Positions 46,641 to 61,800 of a stretch of DNA of 64,000 nucleotides are shown one piece after another. The DNA comes from Pyrocephalus nanus (lineage: Eukaryota > Chordata > Aves > Passeriformes > Tyrannidae). Both the position numbers and the translations under genes were made by a program. The stretch spans positions 29,980,634-30,044,633 of the forward strand of contig CM076260.1 in assembly GCA_038380795.1 (NCBI GenBank), given 5' to 3'. Positions within the stretch are counted from its first letter, which is position 1. Each line of letters begins with the position of its first letter. The notes below the pieces were generated by a model, which did no database searches, was not told where the DNA came from, and saw only the letters and a list, made by a program, of their open reading frames with translations.

Positions 46641-47844
46641 TCGGGCTGCCGGTGCAGTTGCATAAGCGGAAAGGGGCTCCGGTCTGTGGAGAGCATCATG
46701 CATCTGCCAAGTTGACAGAGGCCAGGTGCAGATAAGGTGTGTGGGCCCACACTGATGCAAAATTGACGGCAAAGATAAGGAATAAGCTTGATGCTTGTTT
46801 TAGTTTTTATTATAAGCTGCTGGTGGAAAAAATAGAGTTCATTAAAAAAAAAAAGAACCCACAACCCACAGTTCAGAAGTTCCTTATCTTTGTAATTAGC
46901 TGTATAAACAAATAATTCTCAGTTATACAAACTTTACTCAGCAAGCATCTGGCCTTCTTCTCTGACCATTCCTGCTTAGCTCACCACCACTCTGCTTCCT
47001 TGTCTCCGTTGTGTCGCTGTAGTCCAGGCTGCAGGGAGACCAGGGGATGCAGCCTGCTGTGGCCACGCAGGGAGTCACTGACTGGCTATGCCAAAGTCAC
47101 TCAGTTCATGACCTGTTTTGATCCTGAAGGTTGGTTGAAAATTAATTAGTGCAGTTTAATTAAAAGGAACTACTCCTGATGGTTTTTCATTGTCACTGAT
47201 AGGATTAACAAAGAGGACTTTAAATTTCTCATGTGAATTATTTGAGATAATTGACTGTTTTTATAGAATATTTATCTTGCTTTCAGATAATGTTAAAACA
47301 GGAAACAAATACTAGCTAGATTAAACAGTTTAGAAGAATTATTTCAGTTGTTTGCATGGACAGCTGAACAGTAAATTTATATAGTAACTTTAAGTTGAAA
47401 TTTTAATATTAGTGTAATGTTACAATTCAACAAAATAAGCATGTCACTTGATAAAACTAGAATAATTTGTTTCTACGTCAGCTTTTCACCTTAGCCCTCC
47501 TTGGCCACTGCCTTTCCATTGTGGTCAAATCATTTATGTGCTTTTTAAAATACTGTAAAGCTTCTCAGAGCAGATGGAAAAGTACTACTTTTAGTTTTAT
47601 AACTATTATTTCATTTTTTTTAAATCACTGCATTGAATTGCACATCAGGAACCTGTCCTAAAGCTATGTAAATTGTTAGAATAAGCTTTAAATAATTACT
47701 GTAGAAATCTATTGGTTTTGTTCTTGCTAATTTTCATGACACCTTTGCATAATACAGTTGCCAGAGAAATAAGTTTTAAAATATACAGAAAAAATTAGGG
47801 ATTTTGCATGTTCAGCCTTGTGGAGATTAGCTTTCCTGCTTGTC

Positions 47845-47887
47845 ATAGAATCATAGAATCAGCTGGACCTCTGAGATCATCAAGTCA
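47845..47887 (-). mobile_element. CR1 LINE, very short 3' fragment
   Basis: TCATAGAATCATAGAATCAGC followed by CTGAGATCATCAAGTC is the reverse complement of the CR1 3' end. Only about 40 bp are recognisable. Confidence 0.8.
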
Positions 47888-50800
47888 GGTGAGTATGGGC
47901 TAGAGGGCTAAAGCAGGGAAGTAAGTGATCTGGACACATGTGGGTGAGAAACGTGTGTGAAAATACTCTCATACTGCAGGGTCTGCTCTGCATTTCTGGT
48001 GACTAAAATACAGCTGTATTTGTGCCTTCTGTTTTCCTGTTTTTAAATAAGTGTTTATTGTCTGTTAAACTTGTCTGTTTATCCATAACTGTTTTAAAAT
48101 CTTCATAGTATGATGTAGAACAGAAAGCAGTGTTCTGTATTTTATTAATTGGATTGTAGGAGCATGCAGATTTGATCAAGGCTAAGGCTGCTTAAGCAAG
48201 TGCCATAAGCATGCAGAAGTGGAATGCTAATTCACCTGGTCTGCAAATATGGATCTTTTTGTATTAGGCAGAAATATCTTATGGAGATCACTGTAGCATT
48301 AGGATGCCCTGCAAAAACTTACATGTTTAATAACTTCATTCATGTGCACAATTTGATTAAGTCTGTAAACTGCTTCCTACCATATTCTTATTGCAAAGAG
48401 TGTGATAACATTTAGGGGAGCTGGAAAAAAACAGTTCATCTGAGAGTCAGTTTAATTTTTGTGTGCAAAGTGCAGTACTTCTTAAACTTATGTTATCAGC
48501 AGTGAAGTGTGCACTATTAGGACAGAAAATGGTAGATGAGTTATTCACTAAAATACAATTGTGATCAACTCTAATTGATTAATGAGTTGGATGTTGAATA
48601 GTTTAGCTGGAAATATTTTCCTGGGAGGAGGGACTAGACTCACCAGTGTTCATGATGTTTTCTCTTCTTCTGCCCAAAAGTGAGATTAAATTGGAGATGG
48701 GTTTCTTTTACTGTTTTGGGGAGATTTTAACCCTAAAACTCAGATGTCCTTAATAGGGCAGATTGTCCCAAATGATAAATTAAAAGCATCCTACTGCTCC
48801 CAGTATTTGAGTATTTCATACACATCAGGATGGTCCTAACAGAGAAACAGAAGTAGGCAAATCTCTTAGAAACCTGTGTACTGAGAAAGGAGACAGAGCA
48901 GCATAGGATGCAGTACTAGCCATAGGAAATCCCAATTCAGATCCTAGGAGTGGGTTCGACTAGTTTTGAAAGCTAAAGTTTAAAAATGGTCCTGGTGGTT
49001 TCTGTGTCTCTGTTCTGTGTATTTACTGAGAATTTCTTAGTATTTATCAGCCTTGTGCTCTGCTGAAGGTGCATTCAAGGTGAGCATCCTAGGTAGGAGG
49101 CAATCAGTCTGAAACATGAATGACTGGCAGAGACTAAAATTAGAACTTTTTGTTTTCATATTCTTCCTGTTGTTATAACAGCCCTGAAACCATGTTGCAT
49201 TTTTGTCACTGCACAGCTGAAAAAACATGTTCATCTATCACCTCTGTGCTTTTGAAGTCCCTCCCACAGCCTATGAAGTCTATAAATCCCAGCCTGCTCC
49301 ATTCTAATCACTTTAACTTCAAAGAAGGCAGATCAAGTTCAATTTTTTGAGATAATTTTCAATTCTCTGTTTATCCCAAGCTTTACATCCCCGCTGTAAA
49401 ACTCCTTCAGACATTCCTGTTTTGGCTGATCTGCATAGGCAGATCGTAAGCAGCACGTTGGAAAACTTGTCTGTATGTCTGACAGAAGCTTACAGCTTCC
49501 CAGCAAGTGCAAGGGGCTTCTGGATTGATCCATTTGGAGAAAACAGCACCTTCAGGCTGGCAAGAGTTTTAATTGTTTTGGCTAAACCCCACACCCCTAT
49601 CCAAAAAACCTTGCAAACTCCAGAGATAGCACAACAATTACAGGCACTTAAACCAGTGGGATTTAGGAAGTATTTCTCTTACTTGAATCTCAAATTTATT
49701 TTGTCTTATATTTTGATTACATTAGGAAAAATGCAGTTCTCTTAGTTCTTAATGATATACAATTAAGATGCTAAAAGCTATAATTAAAACAAAGATTTTA
49801 GCTTAGCCCATGTTTTAGGCAAAACTATCATTACTTTTTAAGATACATTAGAACATGTTTGCTTAAATATTACTTGAGATAAGGCCTCAAGCTTCCAAAG
49901 GTTCCAGCAATTTCCAGGCAAAATTATAATACACCTTAGCAGTAATTAAGTCACACTTCTAAGAATTTTGCCATGTGTGCAGGCTTACTGAGGCCAATAG
50001 ATGTATCCACAGTAAAGATTTTAGGTGGCCTTGTAAATATATAAAACACCTTTGGGAGAAACGTTAGCACAAAATAGTTTAAAGTGTTCGTAGAGGATTT
50101 CTCTGTGACCTCATTGGAACAGGATGAAAAACAACAAAATGACAAATAAAAATCTGTCAAAGTTTCTTCTTACTCTGCAATTTCTTGTGACTCAAATGTA
50201 TAGAGCTTTAATAAACCTAAATGCAGCATATCACAGAATACAGGAAATAAAAGAATATCAGCATGGCAGATAGATTGCAAGTGTATGTATCTTGTGTACT
50301 TGAGATGCTTTTCATATTTGAGAGATGAAATAGGAATAAAATGAAAGTAAGTTGGGACACAGTCATGAAATTAAAATAATTACTTTTGAGTAACTTTTAA
50401 AAGACTTAACCAAGTTGCCAGGCATTGAAGAGAATCTCAGGACTCCTGTATCAGATGGAATATTCCCTCTTGTGGTTTGAAATGGGGTTCAAATCATAAA
50501 AACTTAGTTAAATGCAGCTCCAGGGTGTCATAATCATTACTTGCAGGCAACCCTGTGGAGGTGTTTACTTTTGCAGAAAGGTGGGCAGGGAAAAATTAAG
50601 CTTTGGAATTTTGCTGGATGTGTGTTCTATTGGAGGTATGCTTATATATAGCAGTTACCCTGTTACCAGGAGAATTGTAAGAACTGTGTGTGGCCATTAG
50701 AAAGAAAAATTAAAGCAAGATACTTTTGCTTAGTTCATGTGTTTGGTGTATTTATTAGAATTATGTTTGTTTTTAATGAAGTAAAAAGCTGAGATGTAGC

Positions 50801-53800
50801 AGTAGAACCATGAAAATTTAGGTGATGAAGTAAGTTTAATGCAAATGGTTTATGTAGCCAATGAAAGTTTATCATAATGTAGTAATTAACTTTAAGAAAT
50901 GTTTAGAAAAAATGAATGCAATTTACATAAAACAAGATTCAAAAGGCATGTTTAGAAAAGTTACTCTCCAGAGTTCTTCCTCAATTACTTTCTTCAGAAA
51001 ATTTCATTGTTTTCTGTCTGCTGCCAGATTGTTTTGGAGCAAACACATTTTTATTTTTTTTTAATAAGGAATTGGATTTATTTTCCTTCATTTCCACCTA
51101 AGTATAAACTAATACAGTATCTATAATAATGTAACAATAATTGATAAAAAATGAAACTGGAAAAGCTTATTGTTAAGACATCGTTGTGCTTGTAGTTTTT
51201 AATGTGAAAATAACTTCAAAGAAAATGTCAGGAACTAAGGGGTTTTACTTTGAAAACTTGACCTTCTATTTTATTTCTATCCCTAAGTCAGAACCCTAGT
51301 TCTAGTGGGGTAACTAAACACCATGTTGTAGCCTATCAGTCTAAAAGTCAGATTGAAGAGTGGATTTTTCTAAGATCTTGATCAAATTATTTATAAAATG
51401 CAAGAATACTACAGAGGGTAGGCCAGGAATAGTATGCTAACAGAAACTTCTCCAGTGTAAATCAGAGAAGTCAGTCATAAGGCTGGTGGCAGGGAAAACA
51501 AATCAAGCGGGGAAAAGACAAAAGGTTTTATGTTAAAATGAGAATGCTAAACGAGATAGCCAATTGATGTGTGCCAGGCATAGACATAGATCTGTTACAG
51601 AGAGAATTGATGTCAGATCTCTGTAAATGCAGTGTAACAGGTGATGAAGTTTGTGTAAGATCTTGGGGTAAGCCATGCAAGGATCCTGGAAACAAAAAGA
51701 ACTTTTAAATTGATTTTGATATGAATGGGGAACCAGTGGAGTTGACTGAACATGAGGGCAGTATGTTGTCTTTCTCCTCAATCATGGGAATGAAAGCAAT
51801 GATGTTTGCTACCAACTGTATTACAGACAGTGATAATTTCATGAGAGCTTGGAAAAGAATTCAAGACTGGAGGTACAGAGAATTCCATAGTGTCACTTGT
51901 GCTGATCACAGGTGGGGAATATTGTTGATTTTGGTACCATTATACTAACGCTGCTGAGATCAGCAAACTTTATTTGCCTTCTAGTAAGCAGAAATGTAGC
52001 TTACACATGCACACTGGATTGCTATATGCCTGCAAAACTGGATATCTCTGATTTTATCATGTTGCTGGTGCCAGCAGATTCCTAAACAAGTTCATACGGA
52101 AAGAAAATTCAGGATTAGGTGTTATTCTAAGGTTACAGAAAGAGGCAATTTGTCATCTTATATTCAAGGAAAGATAAATGAATGGGAGTGGATTCACAGT
52201 GTATTTTACTGAATAGAATAAAACTACTGCAGTACTAACAACATACAAACAAATGAACAAATTTAATTAGGGCTGATTTAAGAAGAGCATCAAGTGTAGA
52301 AATAGTCATTGCTAAGGATCAAAATGTTGATACCATTCTACTATTTTCACCACTGAAATATATGTTAAGAAATGAGGCAAATATAAACATGATACTGTGT
52401 ATTAAAACTTTATTGTCCAGACTTGGGTGGCATTGTAAACTGGAAGTCAGTTGTTTTATGAACCACAAGTTCTCCTTTTTCTTTACTTCATGTATCTATG
52501 AACAGCCTCTGATGCTATCTCTTAAGTCCCTATTTCAGTATTCTTTCTTAATGAAGTCTCAATTTAAAATGTTATTAAGAGAACTTTGAAACAAATCATC
52601 GTGCATACCATTACATTCTGTAGCCACCTTTAATTGGATATGAATTGGCACAATATGAAACAGATCCTTTAAGGATATTCACACATTGAAGTTATACTGA
52701 GAGTTTTGCTGGTCTATGCAGCAGACATTTATTTCTTCATCCAAATGCATGCATGTATGGCATGTATGTTCATAACAACAGATGATATTTTTTTCAAGGG
52801 CAAAATTTCAACCTGAAACTAAAAACTTAGTTCTGAGTGTCACATTTGTCCAGAGAACTGGAATTGACTTTATGACCAATGTGCTGAGATAAGGCCAAAC
52901 AAAACAGCTCTGGTTTTGAATATCAGACAGTTCCTAGTGTTACAGGAAAGGAGAGGAGACTCTCAGGAACTGATCAGTCTCAAGAATGATCTTCTACAAC
53001 TACTGAATGTTTCATACAGAGAGCTGAACTCTGACCAGTATTAGGAATCTATGAGGTTTGTGGCATGGACCTAAGGTAGCACACTGGTGAGCCTTGAAAG
53101 TGCATTGGAGTCTCGGTATGGGCAGTGAAGCTTGTGTTCCTTCTTAGGATGTTATGGGTAATGTGTGCTTTTTTAACTATACCTTGTGTTTCGTAATGCA
53201 AAGTAATTGGTTTGGTAATGCTGTAATCAGCAAGACATCATAAATTCCAACACAGCTGCCATTCCTGTCATCTTAATTCTTTCACCTTTTTCATCTTTCT
53301 CTCTCCTCCCTTCCCTCCCCCTCCAGGTCTCCTTTTTTGTACAGTGGGCTTTGTGAAGAATCTTGCAATGCAGAATTGGTATTTCAAGTTGATGTAAAAT
53401 TCAAGAATCTAAGATAATACCAGATTCACCGTATTTGGTGAGCTGTTTCTGAAGGGGAATTTTGAAGGATAAGTAGTTAACATGTGGACATCAGTATCTC
53501 TAAAATTTTGAGGATATCTAGTTAGATCTATTATCTTTCTGCTGCTTTTGTTCCTATTCTAACTTTTGCATTTTTAAAGACAGTATTTCAATACCATTTA
53601 TTCTTAAGTTATTGAAAGTCCCATTTTTTCCCCCACTTTTTAAGAAATGAAAGTTTTTATGATTATGACATTGTGGATTAATGATGTCTATAACCAGTAG
53701 AAATACTTCAAACCAGGTTGAAAGGAGGACGCTAGGCTTTCTGAAATGCTCTCTGACTGAATGTGAGATATGGGAGCATCCAACTTGTTTTAACAATGGA

Positions 53801-54073
53801 AACTCCTTTTTTTCCTGTGTAAAAATAGATCACAGTGCAGTGACCCTAGAGGGAGAGAAAGAATGAAAAAGATGCGTGTTTCACTCAAACTTCTGACTAC
53901 ATTGTTACAGTCTGTGTCAAAGGATGACAAATCCGAATTGCACTGCTTCCTGCGTTCTTTGAATCAGAGCTTGGTGTGTGCTACATTATTTTGACCTCTT
54001 CAAAATTTTGTAATTTAATTAGCAGATTTTTTTCCCCTCTCTAGCCCATTTTGAAGTGGAAAAAAAGGAGAAA

Positions 54074-54086
54074 ATATATATATATA
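54074..54086 (+). repeat. Short (AT)n tract
   Basis: ATATATATATATA-type dinucleotide run. A similar short run lies near 57426-57436. Confidence 0.8.
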
Positions 54087-55812
54087 GCACTGTGTTAATA
54101 CTTTATTATTTTCTGAATTTAATTGCATATTTTGAATGGAATTTGTATGAAAGCATTCTTGTATGACTTTGAATCAGAAGGATATAAAAACAATAAATGG
54201 TATTACCAATGGGGATTAAAGACTACCTGAAATGGCTAGAAAAAATTTACTGCCCGGTCATTAATTTATAGGCTTGGTGTTTGCTGGGATATTTGCCCAG
54301 CTGCACCTGCCGTATCAACATGTTCAACTGTGAATTAGTTAGCACAAAAAGTTGGCAGGAGAATGGGGAATTTTTCACCTCAAGGTCAGAAATAAAGCAG
54401 GCTGATACTGATTTAATTCTCTTATGGTCTGGTAGTTCAGCATGAGCATGTCTCTATATTGCCATCAGTTGACACGTGTCTACATTCAAAGAAACAGTCT
54501 TTTCTAACTGACATCCTTTTTGCAAGAACACTGAGTAGCAGGCACATGCCTCAGCTGGTAAAAAGTTAAGTGTCCTGGCTAAGCTAGATGTCTAGGCTTC
54601 CTCTGTAACTGTGGGGAGAGGGATTTTCAGAGTGATTCATAGTGTTCTAAGATATGTATCTAAAATAGATGAGATGACTCATCCTCTGGAAGTACCTGCC
54701 AGTACTGATGACAGAGGGAGACCTAGATGACTAACTTACCCTAGATAGCTAAATTCTAGACTAGTAGTTAATATGAGTGAGAACTCAGTACCGATGTCTT
54801 TTAATGAAAGAGGCCTAAGTATGCAGTCATTATGAAAAAGTCTGTATAACCACTGATCATGAAGTATATGCTGAAAAAGGGATGGAACTGCATTGCTGTT
54901 CTCCTCTATCTTTCATAAATATGTTGATTTTATTTTTTGCTAAATAATCTGTATCAAGGTGAGGAAAAGAAAGTGTTTCTTCACCTTAAAAATTCCACTG
55001 GAAAGGGATAACTGTTACTGATGTTACACAAATATATGAAGCAATGAGCATGATATTTATTCTGCATCAGCTTCCATTATTGCTTTGTATTGATACCAGT
55101 GATACTGGATGTAAAATCCATTACGCTTGGCATTTATATACTAAAAGGTTATTAGCCTGTACATGCTTAAATATAGCATGAAGATCTGCAATCTGCAGGA
55201 GAATGCACATGGCATTAACTTCACTGTCCACTGGTTACTGCTTCAAGTGCACTTTTTTTCAGAACTTACAAAAATTGAGCTTCAAACTAATTAATACTTA
55301 ATTGAAATCTGTCACGTGGCCAATTTGAAAATTATAAGGTCTTAGTGAATATTCAGGAATTATTCACCACAACTGATTTTAGACAGCAAATTAGGTTTCT
55401 AAGCGACAGTCTAGGCACCTTCTGTAATCAGCGGAGTAGAGTTGGTACCTCCAGGGAACAATTCAGAGCAGATAATGTAAGCAGGTAGGTAGTGCTCTGG
55501 TTGCCCTCCAGAGGGCCTCTATTCCTGTTTAGCTTGAATCCTCTGAAATAATCTCTGAGGTGCTTATCCCTCTGTATTTACTGTGGAGGAAATTGGTTTT
55601 GTAGGCTGTTAAAGTGGGCAATATTGTTTTCTATCATAATTCTTAGGTCAATAATATAATCAATTAAGAGTGGAATATTTTTCTGAATTTATTTAGAATA
55701 AATTTCTGAATGTCAGGTTTAGCTTGCATTGGAAGTGCCTGCTGCATGGTTAGTGTATGTAGTATATGCTCAGCAATGTTAATCTTGCTGTATGCAATGT
55801 AATGTAGTAGCA

Positions 55813-55841
55813 GTATGTATGTATGTATTGTATGTAGTATG
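55813..55841 (+). repeat. (GTAT)n microsatellite
   Basis: GTATGTATGTATGTATTGTATGTAGTATG, a short interrupted tetranucleotide repeat. Related TGTATG-rich sequence lies just upstream (55754-55770). Confidence 0.9.
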
Positions 55842-58800
55842 CTCACTTTTAAACTTTTTTCCTCTTAATTAACAAAGCACCCCCTGAATGTGCAAATAGT
55901 CAGCAAAATCCCTGTGGTTTTCTCAAGATGTTTGCCTTCACTTTGGGTGCTCTCTGGTTGACTCACGAACAATTGTAATCTCTCCTGTATCTGCAAGGCC
56001 TTGAGTACCAAGCTGCTGCCTGGCACAGACTATAAGGCCCTCTTCCATTTGCCATTGCATTCAGAGTGTCAGGCTGCAATGCTTTGTAGAAAACAGCACA
56101 ATAAATTTTTGTATTCTTTTGTTGGTCAGCAGCTGTTTTACCTAAAGCACTACAGTCCCACTGTAGCATTGGAAGTATAATAACTGGTTATATATTGCTT
56201 TGTGTAGATCTTACAGAGCTTCAAAATTCAGCATGTTAATTGTTTTGCTGTGGTTTGAAAAGTCATCTGCAGAATTTAGGAACACATTGCCATGGTAAGT
56301 TGAGATCCTTGGATTTTCCTTTCTGTTAATATGGAAGTCCAGGTTTATGGATAAAGCACAAAATCAGCAAAGGGTGAAGAGAAGTCAGGAACACAGATCA
56401 GCCTTGCTCAGTCAATTACACACTGGGAGAAAACAGCACAATATAGATACTATGTTACCACATGGGGGAAGAGGAGTTTCCAGACTTTCAGGAAGAAAAG
56501 GAGGCATGTTACAGAAGACAAGAAACAACTATAAGTGCTCTACCCCGAGCATTGACTCAGAGTGAAGGAGTTGAGATGACAAAATTACTTTAATACAGTA
56601 AACGTAAGGAATAGTGAATGTGTCCACCAGAGATAATAAAAAACCTTGAATCTGGTGGATAAGTTCAAATTCTACTCTTCGGTAATTCTTCTTTTAAAGA
56701 CAAAGGAAGGTAAAATTGCAAAGGACACAAGGGTGTATCCAGGGGAACAAGAACATCATTTATAGCCGCCAGAGTTTGATGAGTCTCACTTGCTAGATAC
56801 CTGATAACAAGGAAAGCCAATCTGTCACTGTATGGTTCCATAAAGAAGATTTGTCTATAATAGGGAGCATTAAGCAGGGTAATGGAAATGACTTGAGCAG
56901 CTACTGAATTCATTTTCATTTTAAACATACTCTAAAGATAACTGGCTGGACAGCATGGCAAGTTCTGTATCTGAGTGCATCTGTTAAAAAAGGACTGTGA
57001 GAAGTTCGCTGGTTTTGAATATAAACCTGGCTGTGCTGTCAGCTAATATCTCCCTTAGCTGGGGCAAAACTTTAAATGATGCATAATACAGATAGGACTT
57101 TGTTGCAGACTCTTGGAATCATTACCTCATACAAACTGGTATTATTTAATAGAGAAATGTAATTGTTTCTCTAGAGGGTGATGAATGTGATTCATTGTAT
57201 TTGATCTTTTTCACACCAAAAGAATACTGCTGTTGCTAGCTCAGAAGACTTTTTGGCAAATCAAAAGGAGACTGCTAGTTTGGAGCATTTCTCTGTCAGT
57301 TTGAAATCCCCAGGCTGTAGCTTCAAGCTCAGCAGTGAGTGCTTTGCAGTAGTACCAAGAGAGCTGAAATAATCAACAATAGAAACCTTTTATCTCATGT
57401 CTGAAATCCATAGATAGAAAGAGAATATATATATAAATATTTCTCTTTAATATTTCACATCATGCTTCCACTTAAGAAGTTTAAAGTTCTTTCACCAAGA
57501 GTGGGCATAAACCAAACCAAGCCACAGGTTTAACCATAAATAATTTACATTAAATCCCTTTACTAAGATATCCCGCAATTTCATAAAGAATGAACGTGTG
57601 TTCTGAGAATACATAAGGATTGCTAAAATTAGCTTGCTTAACACGCCTGGGAACAACACATGAAGTTGCTGTTGCAGTTTTTCTGACATAGCTGGTCATG
57701 TTGCTCACTGTTCACAGAAATTAATTGCTCTTTTTTCTTGTGATTTTTTTTCCTTAGAACTGCATCCAGCTTAAGAAAAAAAAATCTGCTAAAAATTCGG
57801 AACAGTGTAGACTGGTAAAGGCCGTAGAACAACTATTGCTGCAATAAACAGGATTAGTTTTGGATTACTTTCTCTACAAAGACTCTCCTGCAGTGCCTTA
57901 CTCCTCCTTGCTGAGAAACGTCAGCCCCTTCAGATCTCCATGGTTATCTCACAGAATGAAAAGTTAAAGCATTCTGGGATGATTATATAAAGACTTGTAA
58001 AGGCTAAGTGCAAACTAAAAAGCAGTGTTTGAAGACTAAACAGTGCATTTTCAGATGATAAAGTCTGTGTATGTACGGTTGAAGAGATGAAGAGAAGCCT
58101 TAAAATGTGCAGCATGGGATGAACCTTGGTTTGGGAGAGATACAGAAGAGGCCTTACTGAATTATTAGTGTGTCTTTTGAACACATACCTACCAATTTGA
58201 TTAAAGCAATAAGAAATTATTATTAGCTGGATTGTATTTGGAAACAGTGGATTAATTATTACATTTAAAAATTACTAAAGTACAAAATATTCCTCAACAC
58301 CTGTAGAAAGAGATTTAAGAGCATAGTTAAGGCTAGGCTTGCATATGGATACCATTTAAGCTGGGGAAGTGTGGATTTCTGCCATGTTCTGTAAATGCAA
58401 GATACATAAATTAGAATTGCTTAGGGATACTGTTGCTTACATGAATCACTTCTCCAGTTTTTAATTTATGAATAAATGTCTTGGTGTGACTACTCTTGTC
58501 TCACACTGATCTCAAAAGGCAGAAAATATCCTGTATGCAATGGCTTGCAAATATATAGTATCTATGAGCTATGTTTTTCAATATTGGTTACAGTTATTTT
58601 ATGTTTACAGAAAATTCAAAGCTGGGAAGAATGAAATACACCAAGAGAAGTTTAATACTGATATAGAAAAATAGTCTGAGAAAATAAGGATGCAGTTCAG
58701 GGATAGATTCAAAGTACTGCTCTATTTAGATGGTATTTCTTATCTAAAATTTGTTATGAGGAATGGACAGTGGTACTTAGGTTGAGCATGAGTCAACAGT

Positions 58801-61800
58801 GTTGTGTTACTATAAAAAAGTAAACCTGCTGGGAAGACATGATGAATATCAAATATTTAAAAGACTTGAAAGTAAAAAGTGAATAAGCTATGCTGTGGGC
58901 TAATGGGAGTAAGATAATATAAAATGGGCTTAAATCACAGGAAAATTTCAGGCTAAATATTATTGTAACATTATTTTTGCTAGGCATATTGAAAGCACAG
59001 GGACTGTAGAGGCTTCTCTGCCTGCTTGTTTATGAGCTGGTCAGACAAATATCTGGCAGAGATAATAGATACTGCTTTGGGACTAGATACACCATTTGGT
59101 TCCTACCAGCTCTGAACTCTATTATTCAATATGGTAATAAAATGTCATAAGTAGTTTCATGCAAATATGCATAAAGATACAATTCAAAGGGAGTATAAAG
59201 CCTTTGACACTAAGCACTGCATGAGATGCACAACTTTATTCCAACATAATATCTACTTCTGTTTCAGTTAAATAAATAGTCAAACTTCTAATTTAGCTTT
59301 GCTTTTATATTGTTATCTCGGTGTCCCTGCTTCTTCACAATTTCTCATCCAACCCACAGAACTCTTTGTCAGAATAATACCTTTGCCAACTTCCTCCTCA
59401 GTAGTTTGGGACTACACAGAAAAGGAAAAAAAAACCACTGTGGACAGCAAATTCAGTTCAAATTGACAATATGATGCTGCTGACGAAAAGCCAAAGCTTA
59501 TTCTGCGGTGCATTAAATAAATATCATATGCAGAGCACTGAAGATGATCTACCCTACAGGGCATCAGCTGGGCTACTACAGGGCAACACGCCATTAGAGA
59601 GAATCGAGAGAACAACAACAACAAATACAAATGTCTTAGAAAACACAACCTGTAAGAGCGAGCAGAATGCAGTGTAGAAATAGGGAGTGAAGAACACTTC
59701 CTCTGATTTAGGTGTCTGACTCACACTCTAGCTATATGTGTTTAGTGAGAAGTATTTAGTGCTTAATGAGATGTATATGTATATATCTATGTGTATGAAG
59801 AATCTCCTAAGAGAAACTCATTAACTTTCCCAGTCTGTAAAAAGCTGTTACAAAGGCAGGAGCTGTCACTCAAGCAAGAAGATAGAAATTTCATTTTTTA
59901 TCCAAACCTGTATTCAAGAAGGCCTTCTGTCTAAGCAAGACAAGCTCTATTACGTTGCTGTTTCTTTAATATTTCTGTGGGAAAATTTTAGAAATAGTTT
60001 ACCCAAATATTTTTCAGGGCTGGCCTTGATGTGCTGAATTTTCTTCTCAATAGATCCACCCCCATTTTGGGACACTTCCAAACCTAAATCTCTGTGATTT
60101 CTGTTATTCATTAAGGTTTGCTCTAGGTATTTGTAATCAACTCTTTTTTCCTTCGTGTTTTCATTCTGTCACTGTGCTTAAAATATCAAAAGCAGTAGAA
60201 AAGAAGCATCCAGAAGGTCAGTGCTAACACTGCTCTTGTACTTGATTGCTATCAGAAAACATAGAGGACAGGGTTTGTGGAAGAGCTTTCTTGACAGAAT
60301 GCCATATGCTGGTATGATCAGGTCTGTCTGGACAGGGCAGTGTTTTCTTCAGGTGGGATTTTGTGAGGCATTGTTGGCCCTGCTACGCACTTATCAGGAG
60401 GTTTCATAAGGCAGTTGGATTCTTTCACTTATGGCCCCAGCATGCCTAAGATTAGACTGTAAAATGAGAACTGGCATGAAATATGTACTTTTACACTAGT
60501 TCATTGATCCAAAATACTTCTCCCAGTCCACAGGCTAGATGAAAAAGAACCTGAGATACAATGTAAAGAGAGGCTGTTCAAGGAAGATTAAATGTATTTT
60601 TATTTTGTATTGTGATATCTTTGATCAGGATAGGCTGCTTTTTGCTGGGTATCATACAAGCACAAAAGTCTAAACTTCCACCTCGAAGTGCTTCAGTTTG
60701 TCTTACTCCAACCTCTACTTATCTGATGATAATGCCATTTGCTAAAATGAAAGATACCAGGAAATATCTATTTTGTGATATACACCTACATAAATACAGA
60801 TGGGTCACAGTGTAGAAGGTGTCTCCAAACAAAAAGGCACAGAATTGATCTCATGTGATCTCTCAGGTGTAATGTCTTCAGGTATGTCACACCAATAACA
60901 CTGCCTTAAACCACTGGGTAAAGATCTTTCCATACTGAAATGACTCAGAATTTTGCACAGCCATTCAGTGCAAGCAAAGGACTTTCAAGAGCAGTGAAAA
61001 ACAGAAAACCACTGCAAAATGGACATTTTAGGCAATTAGTATAATACAGTTTGGGGAGCACGTTTTGAGGCTTGCTTTTTGTTTCGGGATTTTTTTCGTT
61101 ATACATTAACTATATTTCCTAACACCTACTCTTTCTTTTTTTTAAGATTATTTTGCCAGCATATGTATTACATAGGCTAGTAAGAAGGCTGAAATTGAAT
61201 TTGCAGCCTTTATTAAGGAGTGACTTTGATTTAACAAACTGATGCTGCTTAGGTGACCCCAGTCTATTTTAAGCAGTGCAGAGATTCTTTCTGTTTGCGC
61301 AGCAGTGTACCAAGTAACTCTTTTCTACAAGGACTACGTATTTGAATTAAAGGCTGAAGTATGTGAAGTATGTGCAGTCAATAATGTCTGCAAAACAATA
61401 TTGGAAACGTCATTAGTAAAAAGCTTTCAAATGTGAAAAATTTAATTGCTTTTCCAATTTCCTGTGAGACAAAGTCTGAGATATTTTCCCCATTATGTGT
61501 AGGTGACAGCAGACTCAAATGTTAATCATCAATTTCCTCATTAAGAGTTTCCAGCTTGTTTTTTATAGAATTCCTCTAAAATAAAACTTCTTTTCTATTA
61601 AACTGTACATTTCCTTGAAATAATTACACTCTCATAGAACATATATTCCTCTTTCTTACCTAATCTATCAAGAAGCATCTTTGCATTCTTCCTATTATTC
61701 TCAATTTCATGTCTTCTAGTATCAGAATAACAATATTAAAAAAAATCACTCTTGCTACCTTTAAGTAACTGTTGTGTGATATCTGAAGATTCAACAAAAC

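Noticed and set aside
45811..46665. Long open frames on both strands across the ASRGL1 CpG island (up to 249 codons)
   Set aside because: Same cause: GC-rich DNA. Only the short uORF and the YY1-linked ATG are kept, as tentative findings.
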